From NCBI RefSeq assembly GCF_014842975.1, contig NZ_JACYXK010000026.1, positions 124,001 to 188,000 of the forward strand: 64,000 bases of DNA. Direction: 5' to 3'. This document shows, piece by piece, positions 27,110 through 34,480 of this stretch. The stretch's first letter is position 1. Each line of letters opens with the position of its first letter. A program made the translations under genes and the position numbers. The stretch is from Rhodanobacter sp. DHB23. Its GTDB lineage: Bacteria > Pseudomonadota > Gammaproteobacteria > Xanthomonadales > Rhodanobacteraceae. The notes below the pieces were generated by a model. That model made no database searches. It was not told where the DNA came from and was given only the letters and a program-made list of their open reading frames with translations.

Positions 27110-28999
27110 TCACTTCTTCGCCGCAAGGATCTCGCTGAGGTAGTCCGGCGTGCCCGGTATGCGCACCAGGTGCGGATACTTCAACCCGCCGTCGTAATCC
27201 ACTGCGTACGTGCGGTTGACGCCATCCATCGTCGCCTGTATCCGGACCGGCTGCCCGTCCTTCTGCGCACGCGCGATGGCATCGCGCAATGCGGTCGGCG
27301 TGTACGCGTGGCCATCGATGGCCTGCAGTTTCATGCCCGGCGCGAGCCCGGCCTTGAAGGCCGGTCCCTGCCACAACACGTCCATGATGCTGCCGTCATG
27401 CCTGATGAACAGGCCCACGGAGAACATCTCGTTGACGCCGGACGCGCTCAGTTCCTCGGCGCCCACGTTCTCGACGGCGGACTGGTAGCGCGAAGGCGTG
27501 TCGGTATAGACCAGCTTCCAGCCGCTCTGCTCGATGCCCGACAGCAGCGGCACCTCGTCGCCCACGCCGTCCAGCCAGCCGTGCAGGAACTTCGCCCAGT
27601 CCCAGGGCTGCACCGCGTTCAGTCCGGCGACGACGTCGTCGAAGGTGTAGGTGCGGGTGACGTAGCTGCCATCGTCCTGGCCGAAGAAGCGTTGCGCGAA
27701 ATCGTCCAGCGTGTGCTTGTCGCGGCTGAGCGCTCGAATCTTGGTGTCCACCGCCAGCCACAGCAACTGGCCTTCGCGGTAGAAGTCGGTGCCGCGGCGC
27801 CAGTTCTCCCAGCCCGGATCGCCGCCGTAGAGCAGTTGCGCGGCGCGGGTGGTATCCGACAGCGGGCGCCAGTCGCGACCGGGGCGGTGCGCGAAGGACG
27901 CCGCGCGGTAGGCCACCGCGTCGCGCCAGTCCTGCGCCGACCACAGGCCGCTGCGCGCGGTCAGCGCATCGCCGAGGTAGACCGTGAGGCCCTCGTACAC
28001 CCACAGCCCGTCGGCGATCTCGGGCTGCTCGAAGTCGGGCTGCCACAAGCCCTCCGGGCGCATGAATTTCCCGTTCCACGAATGCGTGTACTCGTGCGGC
28101 AGCAGCGAGCCGTCGAGCAGGAAGTGCCCGGGGTCGGCGAACATGCGCGAACCGCCGCGCGCGCGGTCGTCGCTGGACTGGTGGTGTTCCAGGCCGCCGA
28201 CCGAGGTGTGATCGCTCAGCGTCAGCAGGAAGTGGTAGTTCGTGTAGTGGTGCGAATGGAACAGGTCCTGCGCCTGCACGACCAGGTTGCGATAGCCCGC
28301 CAGTTGCTCGGGCTTGATCTGCAGCGCGGCCTCGCTGTCGCCCACCAGGTCGAGCCAGCGATGCACGCTTGAGTCCGCCGGGGTGACGTCGATCTGCCGG
28401 AAATACCTGCCGGCGATCACCGGCGCATCGACCAGCGTGTTGAACGGCACGGGCCTGAAGCGGATGCGCCCGCCGTCGCGCGCGCCCGTCTCCAGTGCCG
28501 TGCCGTAGCCCCAGTCCGCCGGCATCTCCAGCGTGGGCTGGAACAGCTGATCCCTGGTCGGCTCGCCGGCGCGATACAGCGCCACGTGGTCCCAGGTGAG
28601 GTCCATCAGGTCCGGCGTGATCCGGTCCGTGTCGGGAAACTGGAAGCGGATGTCGATGCTGTCCACGCCGGCCGGCACGTCCAGGTGGAGGGTGAACATG
28701 TCCACCGGATCGCGCTGCCACGCAATGCGCTGGCCGCCAGCGCTGATCTGCAGGCCCATCATCGCGCCGATGGGGCCGTCCGGTGCATGGTCGCCGGGGA
28801 TGTACTTCGGGTAGTACAGCGTGAGCTTGCCCGGCGCGACGGGCATCACCTCGTGCACGTAAAGCACTTTCTGCGCGGGGTCGGGCAGGCTCACCGTCAA
28901 CGCGACGGAGTTGGCGGGAGCGCCTGCGTCGACGTGCGCCGTGCAGCATGCGGACGCGGCGAAGGCGACTGCGCCGACCAGCGATGGCCATCGTTTCAT
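27110..28999 (-). CDS. M61-family metallopeptidase with PDZ domain
   Basis: Exported zinc aminopeptidase of the glycyl aminopeptidase family, 629 residues. A signal peptide ends near ACCTAHVDA. The N-terminal beta domain spans about 30-200, the catalytic domain contains HEYTH (His302, Glu303, His306) with third ligand Glu336 in WVYEGLTVYLGD, and a C-terminal PDZ domain runs about 500-600 (GLAPGMKLQAIDG). M61 enzymes release N-terminal Gly or Ala from peptides. The gene is divergent from TonB receptor 2; LysR box C lies about 85 bp upstream of its start and could control both. Serine hydrolase gene follows. Confidence 0.9.
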   Translation of the reverse strand: MKRWPSLVGAVAFAASACCTAHVDAGAPANSVALTVSLPDPAQKVLYVHEVMPVAPGKLTLYYPKYIPGDHAPDGPIGAMMGLQISAGGQRIAWQRDPVDMFTLHLDVPAGVDSIDIRFQFPDTDRITPDLMDLTWDHVALYRAGEPTRDQLFQPTLEMPADWGYGTALETGARDGGRIRFRPVPFNTLVDAPVIAGRYFRQIDVTPADSSVHRWLDLVGDSEAALQIKPEQLAGYRNLVVQAQDLFHSHHYTNYHFLLTLSDHTSVGGLEHHQSSDDRARGGSRMFADPGHFLLDGSLLPHEYTHSWNGKFMRPEGLWQPDFEQPEIADGLWVYEGLTVYLGDALTARSGLWSAQDWRDAVAYRAASFAHRPGRDWRPLSDTTRAAQLLYGGDPGWENWRRGTDFYREGQLLWLAVDTKIRALSRDKHTLDDFAQRFFGQDDGSYVTRTYTFDDVVAGLNAVQPWDWAKFLHGWLDGVGDEVPLLSGIEQSGWKLVYTDTPSRYQSAVENVGAEELSASGVNEMFSVGLFIRHDGSIMDVLWQGPAFKAGLAPGMKLQAIDGHAYTPTALRDAIARAQKDGQPVRIQATMDGVNRTYAVDYDGGLKYPHLVRIPGTPDYLSEILAAKK

Positions 29000-29081
29000 G
29001 CGTATTCCCCGTGCGTCGGAATGATCGAGAGTGCACGAATGAAGCGCACGCCGGGGAATATTTCAAGCGCCAAACGACACG

Positions 29082-29148
29082 CATAACCCGCAGTTATGGC
29101 CGTACCAAGACTTTTCATTGGCGGCTGTCACACAGCGCGGACTACGCT
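29082..29148 (+). promoter_or_regulatory. Regulon promoter C, upstream of TonB receptor 2
   Basis: Best copy of the motif: perfect dyad CATAAC-N5-GTTATG at 29082-29098, 13 bp, TTTTCATTGG at 29112-29121, then TACGCT at 29143-29148, 19 bp after TTGGCG. It lies between divergent genes (M61 peptidase on the minus strand, receptor 2 on the plus strand), so a bound LysR dimer could influence both directions. Confidence 0.82.
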
Positions 29149-29399
29149 CGACCGGCACTGTGGGCATGGAGGATGTCCGCTCGATGCGCATCGCTGCCAG
29201 GCGCATGGCGAACCCAGGGGAACGCCAGCGCCGCGACATGCCGCGATGCCGCCACGTTCCGGCATCTCCACGCCCGTATTCGATCCGACGACAAGCACAT
29301 CCGCCAGCGACATTCGGCGCGCGAGCGTTTGGACGATGACAGTCCCGCTCGCGAACCCAGGTCGCTGTATCCGGCGTTACACCACAGTGGAGTGAGTAC
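29149..29399 (+). other. Leader region of TonB receptor 2
   Basis: About 250 nt between the predicted promoter and the receptor start. The first two-thirds match the leader at 20778-20964; an extra block near 29290-29370 is unique. It ends in the ribosome site GTGGAGTG before ATG at 29400. No conserved reading frame is seen. Confidence 0.5.
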
Positions 29400-32300
29400 A
29401 TGAAGGGCAAATCCCGGCGCGTGTCGCACCGTAACGACGTCCTCAAGCGCAAGGCATTGCCCCTTGCCATCGGCCTGCTCGCTTGCGGCGCCGCGGGCAC
29501 GGCCTGGGCACAGGCCACCAACGGCACCATCTACGGCACGGCGCCGACGGCCCCAGGCGAAACCGTGCAGATCACCAGCGGCAGCGGCTTCAATCGCAGC
29601 ATCCCGGTGAGCGCATCCGGCAAGTATTCGATCACCCTGCCGGTGGGCACCTACACGGTGTCGCTGCTGCAGGACGGCCAGGTCGTGCAGACCCGCACCG
29701 ACGTCACGCCGGTGGCGGCGGGCGCAGTGGCGGTCGACTTCACGTCCGCGTCCGGCAACGCCGTCAACGCGACCAACCTCCATTCGATCCGCGTCACGGC
29801 CAACAGCGCGCCACCGATCGACGTGACCACCACCAACCAGGTCACCACGATCACCTCCAAGCAGCTGCAGCAGTTGCCGCTGGCGCGCACCGCCGAGGAC
29901 ATCGCCATGCTGGCGCCGGGGGTCAACATGGGCTCGCCGGAACTCGGCACCGGCCCGCTCGGCGCGCCGATGAACGTGTTCGGCGGCGCCTCCACGGCGG
30001 AGAACGCGTACTACGTCGACGGCATGAACACCACCGAGGCGCTCAACAGCTCGGGCGGCATCGCGCTGCCCTACGGCGCCATCGACCAGCAGCAGACCTA
30101 CATCAGCGGCTACGACGCCCGCTACGGCCGCTCCATCGGCGGCGTGATCAACCAGATCGGCAAGAGCGGCACCAACGACTGGCACTTCGGCGTGCGCGCG
30201 CTATGGCAGCCGGCCAGCATGCGCGCCGAGCCGGACAACATCCACTACGCCAATCCGCTGGAGGCGGGGGACCCGGTCTATTCGCCCGGCGACATGGCTG
30301 TCTACCGCAACGGCAACACTTCCGACGAAAAGATCTACGACGCCTACGTCAGCGGCCCACTGATCAAGGACAAGCTGTTCTTCTTCCTGAGCGCGGAGAA
30401 GGACGACAGCCAGTACCACAGCACCCAGGAGCTCGGCGGCTTCTCCGACACCTTCACCGAGCACGATCCGAAGCTCTACGGCAAGTTGAACTGGAACATC
30501 AACGACAGCAACGTGCTGACGCTGAGCTACCTGCAGAACGCGCACCAGACGCTGGGCACCTACTACGACTTCGATTACGACACGCTGCAGAACGGCGCCT
30601 TCGACCACCTCGGCCAATACAACAAGACCGTGTTCAAGATGGGGGTGCTGAACTACACCTCCTACATCACCGACGACATCACGCTGAATGCGACCTACGG
30701 CAAGATGCACGGCCAGTACTACTCGACGCAGCCGGCCTACCCTGGATACGACCCCAACCTGCCGTTTATCGCCAGCCATTCCATGCAGGATCCGGCCTTC
30801 GTCCCCCCGGGCGGCATCATCAATTCGCAGTCCAACTCGACGCTCTCCGACCCCGATCACCGCGAATCGATCACCAACTACCGCCTGAGCCTCGACTGGA
30901 AGCTGGGCAACCACGATCTCCAGGTCGGCATCGACAACATCAACTCATACGACATCGACGACGGCTCGCTGGACACCGGACCCGGCTACCAGTGGATGTA
31001 CGGCGAGAGCACGCCCGGCCAACCGGTGTTCGGCACCGACCCCAACGTCCCGCCCTATGTCGCGCCATCCCCGCAATGCGGGCTGGGCTCGGACGGCAAG
31101 ATGCATTGCTACTACGTGCAGAAGCACACGGACATCAGCGCCGCCTCCGTGCGCGTCACGCAGCGCGCGCAGTACGTCATGGACAACTGGCAGGTCACCC
31201 CGAACCTGCTGCTCAACCTGGGCCTGCGCAACGACCAGTTCGTGAACTACGACGCCTCCGGCGTGCCGTATATCCGCGAGACCAAGCCGCAATGGGCACC
31301 GCGCCTCGGCTTCAGCTGGGACGTGCACGGCGATGCCTCGCTCAAGGTGTTCGGCAACGCGGGGCGCTACTACCTGGCCTTGCCGACCAATGTGGCCCTG
31401 TCCATAGCCGCCCCCGTGACGAACGCCGGCATCTACGGAACCTACACCGGCATCGATCCCGTCACCGGCATACCCACCGGCTTCACCCCGCTGCCGCAGA
31501 GCCCCTCGACGGGGGTTTCGATCGACAACGAATACGGCCAGGCAAAGGACCCGCGCGTTTCCGCCGCACGCAACGCGAGGGCCGAGTTCTCCGACAACTA
31601 CGTGCTGGGCCTGCAGCAGCAATTCAACATGCTCGGCACGAACTGGGTGTTCAGCGCCACCGGCACCTACCAGCGCATGAACCGCATCATCGACGACTTC
31701 GACGACGAGCAGATCGAATGCGCGGCCGGCCGCGCCCAGGGCTACTCCTGGATGACGCCGCAGAACTGCTCCGACTACGCGCAGAGCCTGGTGCTGATCA
31801 ATCCCGGGGTGACCAATTACATCTGGATGCAGTCTCCTGGCGGCAACCTCGTGCCGGTGACGCTGACCGGCGCCGACCAGGGCTTCCCGAAGGGGCCCGA
31901 GCGCCGCTACTACTCGCTGGACCTGTCGCTGGAACATGCATGGGACGGCAAGTGGTTTGCCAAGTTCGACTACGTGTTCTCGCGCAGCTGGGGCAACGAC
32001 GAGGGCCCGGTGAGCACGTATTCGCAGCAGGGCGGTTCATACGAATCCCTCACCACGGCGTGGGATTTCCCGGAGCGCATGGACTATTCGGGCGGCGTGC
32101 TGCCAAACGACCGCAAGCACCAGTTCAAGATCTTCGGCGCCTATGCGCTCACGCCGGAGTGGACGGTCGGCGCCAACCTCTACATCACCTCCGGCACACC
32201 GGTGATGTGCCGCGGCGGCTATGGCCCGGACCAGGAGCCCCTGCACGGCTCGCACACCTACTACTGGTGCGGCGGCGTGCCCGTGCCGCCCGGCTCGCTC

Positions 32301-32531
32301 GGCTTCACGCCGTGGGTGCACGACATCGACCTCAGCCTGGACTACAAGCCGAAGTGGGCCCAGCAGAAGCTCGACTTCAACCTCACCGTGTTCAACGTGC
32401 TCAACGACCAGACGACGATCTTCTACAACGACTTCTACGGCACCACCAGCTCGCCCAACCCGGACTACGGCCGCATACAGGACACCTATCCGCCGCGCAG
32501 CGTGCGCTTCTCGGTTGCCTACGATTTCTGA
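29400..32531 (+). CDS. TonB-dependent receptor 2 with CarboxypepD-reg (Oar-like) domain
   Basis: Outer-membrane receptor of 1043 residues, a paralogue of receptor 1 with the same layout: signal peptide (LPLAIGLLACGAAGTAWAQA), N-terminal beta-sandwich domain (GKYSITLPVGTYTVSLLQ), plug (TITSKQLQQLPLARTAED, YYVDGMNTTEAL) and barrel ending FSVAYDF. The signal, plug and many barrel strands are nearly identical to receptor 1. Extracellular-loop candidates (around residues 275-310, 535-590 and 855-880) differ, which suggests different ligands. Promoter C drives it, and a strong terminator at 32556 follows it. Confidence 0.92.
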   Translation: MKGKSRRVSHRNDVLKRKALPLAIGLLACGAAGTAWAQATNGTIYGTAPTAPGETVQITSGSGFNRSIPVSASGKYSITLPVGTYTVSLLQDGQVVQTRTDVTPVAAGAVAVDFTSASGNAVNATNLHSIRVTANSAPPIDVTTTNQVTTITSKQLQQLPLARTAEDIAMLAPGVNMGSPELGTGPLGAPMNVFGGASTAENAYYVDGMNTTEALNSSGGIALPYGAIDQQQTYISGYDARYGRSIGGVINQIGKSGTNDWHFGVRALWQPASMRAEPDNIHYANPLEAGDPVYSPGDMAVYRNGNTSDEKIYDAYVSGPLIKDKLFFFLSAEKDDSQYHSTQELGGFSDTFTEHDPKLYGKLNWNINDSNVLTLSYLQNAHQTLGTYYDFDYDTLQNGAFDHLGQYNKTVFKMGVLNYTSYITDDITLNATYGKMHGQYYSTQPAYPGYDPNLPFIASHSMQDPAFVPPGGIINSQSNSTLSDPDHRESITNYRLSLDWKLGNHDLQVGIDNINSYDIDDGSLDTGPGYQWMYGESTPGQPVFGTDPNVPPYVAPSPQCGLGSDGKMHCYYVQKHTDISAASVRVTQRAQYVMDNWQVTPNLLLNLGLRNDQFVNYDASGVPYIRETKPQWAPRLGFSWDVHGDASLKVFGNAGRYYLALPTNVALSIAAPVTNAGIYGTYTGIDPVTGIPTGFTPLPQSPSTGVSIDNEYGQAKDPRVSAARNARAEFSDNYVLGLQQQFNMLGTNWVFSATGTYQRMNRIIDDFDDEQIECAAGRAQGYSWMTPQNCSDYAQSLVLINPGVTNYIWMQSPGGNLVPVTLTGADQGFPKGPERRYYSLDLSLEHAWDGKWFAKFDYVFSRSWGNDEGPVSTYSQQGGSYESLTTAWDFPERMDYSGGVLPNDRKHQFKIFGAYALTPEWTVGANLYITSGTPVMCRGGYGPDQEPLHGSHTYYWCGGVPVPPGSLGFTPWVHDIDLSLDYKPKWAQQKLDFNLTVFNVLNDQTTIFYNDFYGTTSSPNPDYGRIQDTYPPRSVRFSVAYDF

Positions 32532-32555
32532 CCGGATGCCTTCCGCTCCCCTACG

Positions 32556-32583
32556 CGCCGGGCCCCGTGCCCGGCGTTTTTTT
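32556..32583 (+). terminator. Intrinsic terminator after TonB receptor 2
   Basis: Perfect 8-bp stem CGCCGGGC/GCCCGGCG with a 5-base loop, followed by seven T. It separates receptor 2 from its TPR-sulfotransferase, unlike copy 1, where the two genes are contiguous. Confidence 0.92.
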
Positions 32584-32598
32584 GCGTGAGTGTGCCTG

Positions 32599-32660
32599 TG
32601 CGTTCGTCCGTGAACGCGAAGGTCAAACGGGCGGCCATCCTTGGTCGCACTTTTTAGAAA
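32599..32660 (+). repeat. GCGGCCATCC repeat family, copy R1
   Basis: About 62 bp containing a degenerate CGTTCGTCCGTGAACG hairpin and a GCGGCCATCCTTGGTCGC hairpin, followed by a T-rich stretch. The same two-hairpin layout recurs at 42811-42870 (R2) and, in inverse orientation, at 51381-51440 (R3) and 56294-56357 (R4). Confidence 0.7.
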
Positions 32661-32761
32661 AGCTGCGCTCCGAGTCGCATCCGGAGCTGCCCTGACCGAC
32701 TCACGGTGCTTCGTTGTGGATGTAGTAGCCTGCGTTTTCAACCAGACGCGCCCGTGACGAC

Positions 32762-34351
32762 ATGAGTTCTCCGACCGATCACCTGTCACCGCAAACCGTC
32801 GCCGACCTGCTGGCGAAGGCACGCACGGAATGGCAGCAACGGCAACCCGATGCCGCGGAACGCTCGATCCGGCAAGTACTGGCACTCGCACCCGACAACG
32901 CGGATGCGCTGCGCATGTACGGCGTCATGGCCCAGCTCCGCGGCGACCAGGCCAGGGCCGCCGAGTATTTCCTGCGCGTGCTGCCGGTGTGGCCCGACGA
33001 CTCCGACCTGCACGTGGGGCTGGGCATCGCCCTGCACGAACGCGGCGAGATCGAAGCCGCCATGGCGCACCTGCGGCGCGCTTGCGAACTGGATCCCGCT
33101 TCCGCATCCGCCGCCTTCAACCTGGGCGAGGCCCTGTGGCGGCATGCCCGCGCCGACGAGGCCATCGCCACGCTGCAACGTGCACTGGCGCTTGCCCCCG
33201 CGCACCTCCCCGCCCGCCTGTCGCTGGCCAAGGCGCTGGCCAGCCAGGGCGGAATCGATGCCGCCGTGGCCGGCTTCCGCGAAGTACTGCGGCACGACCC
33301 GGGCAACGCCGAGGCGTGGTTCGGGCTGTCCAACCTCAACACCGTGCGCTTCGACGCCACCGATGCGGCGCAGCTGCGGCAGGCTCTGGCGCGTGGCGGC
33401 CAACCGCCGCGCCACCGTGAGCTGCTCGGCTTCGCGCTGGCCAAGGCGCTGGAGGACCAGGGCGAGCACGCGCAGGCCTTCGAGCTGTTCCGGCAAGCCA
33501 ATGCCTCGCGGCGCCAGCGCGTGCATTGGGATGCCGCGGGTGAGCGGCGGCGCGTGGAGGCGATCCGGAACATCTTCGCGCACGACATGCCGGCTCCGCT
33601 GGATCCCGCGCTCGGCCGCGAAGCGATCTTCATCGTCAGCGTGCCGCGCTCCGGCTCCACCTTGGTCGAGCAGATCCTGGCCTCGCATCCCGAGGTCGAG
33701 GGCGCGAACGAGATCAAGGACCTGTCGCAGGTGATCGATGCGGAAACGCACCGCCGCCATTCCGCGTTCCCGCTGTGGACGCCGCATGCCAGCGCGGCGG
33801 ACTGGCAGCGCCTGGGCAGGGAATACCTCGCGCGCACCGCGCCGTGGCGCAAGGCCAGGCCACGCTTCACCGACAAGAGCCTGGTGAACTGGTACCTGGT
33901 GGGCGCCGCGCTGGCGATGCTGCCGGCGGCGCGCATGGTGGTGGTGCGGCGCGATCCGCTGGAAACCTGCCTGGCCTGCTTCCGCCAGCTCTTCACCGAG
34001 CAGAGCAGCTTCACCTGCGATCTCGACGAGATGGCCGACTACTGCATCGACTTCACCCGCCTGACGCGCTTCTGGCTGCAGCGGTATCCGGGCCAGGTGT
34101 TCGATCTCGAATACGAAACCCTGACCGCCGAGCCCGAGCCGACCATCCGCCGCCTGCTGGATTTCTGCGGCCTGCCGTTCGACCCTGCCTGCCTGGAATT
34201 CCACAAGACCTCGCGTGCCGTGCTGAGCGCGCCCAGCGCGGCGCAGGTGCGGCAGCCCATGCGCCGTGATACCGCGCGCAGCGCGCGTTACGGCGACAAG
34301 CTGGACGGCCTGCGCAAACGCCTGCGCGATGCAGGTGTATGGACGGATTGA
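32762..34351 (+). CDS. TPR-repeat sulfotransferase 2
   Basis: 529-residue paralogue of the protein at 24094-25644. N-terminal TPR repeats (ASAAFNLGEALWRH, LPARLSLAKALASQGG) are followed by the sulfotransferase domain with VSVPRSGSTLVEQIL and VVRRDPLETCLACF. Conservation is highest in the catalytic half. Unlike copy 1 it is separated from its receptor by a terminator and repeat R1, so it probably has its own promoter in 32661-32761, which I cannot pinpoint. No signal peptide; cytosolic sulfation of an unknown substrate is expected. Confidence 0.85.
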   Translation: MSSPTDHLSPQTVADLLAKARTEWQQRQPDAAERSIRQVLALAPDNADALRMYGVMAQLRGDQARAAEYFLRVLPVWPDDSDLHVGLGIALHERGEIEAAMAHLRRACELDPASASAAFNLGEALWRHARADEAIATLQRALALAPAHLPARLSLAKALASQGGIDAAVAGFREVLRHDPGNAEAWFGLSNLNTVRFDATDAAQLRQALARGGQPPRHRELLGFALAKALEDQGEHAQAFELFRQANASRRQRVHWDAAGERRRVEAIRNIFAHDMPAPLDPALGREAIFIVSVPRSGSTLVEQILASHPEVEGANEIKDLSQVIDAETHRRHSAFPLWTPHASAADWQRLGREYLARTAPWRKARPRFTDKSLVNWYLVGAALAMLPAARMVVVRRDPLETCLACFRQLFTEQSSFTCDLDEMADYCIDFTRLTRFWLQRYPGQVFDLEYETLTAEPEPTIRRLLDFCGLPFDPACLEFHKTSRAVLSAPSAAQVRQPMRRDTARSARYGDKLDGLRKRLRDAGVWTD

Positions 34352-34386
34352 ACATCGCGCCCCGATGGCGGCAGGCGCGGCGCGCC

Positions 34387-34453
34387 GACAACCACCGGTT
34401 ATGCCTCTCGTGCGTCTTTTCATTGGTGCGGCCCTCACGGGCGTGACTATGCT
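34387..34453 (+). promoter_or_regulatory. Regulon promoter D, upstream of ggt
   Basis: Dyad GACAAC-N5-GTTATG at 34387-34403, 13 bp, TTTTCATTGG at 34417-34426, then TATGCT at 34448-34453, 19 bp after TTGGTG. It is closest in sequence to promoter A. The distance from the TATGCT box to the ggt start is 27 bp. Confidence 0.8.
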
Positions 34454-34480
34454 TCCGGGACACGCAAGGAGACCGAACGC

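Noticed and set aside
20747-29339. Short reading frames in both TonB receptor leaders (20747-20968 and 29118-29339) with similar first residues
   Set aside because: Their starts lie upstream of the predicted TAYGCT boxes, and the frames diverge after about 40 codons. The likeness is explained by duplicated DNA.
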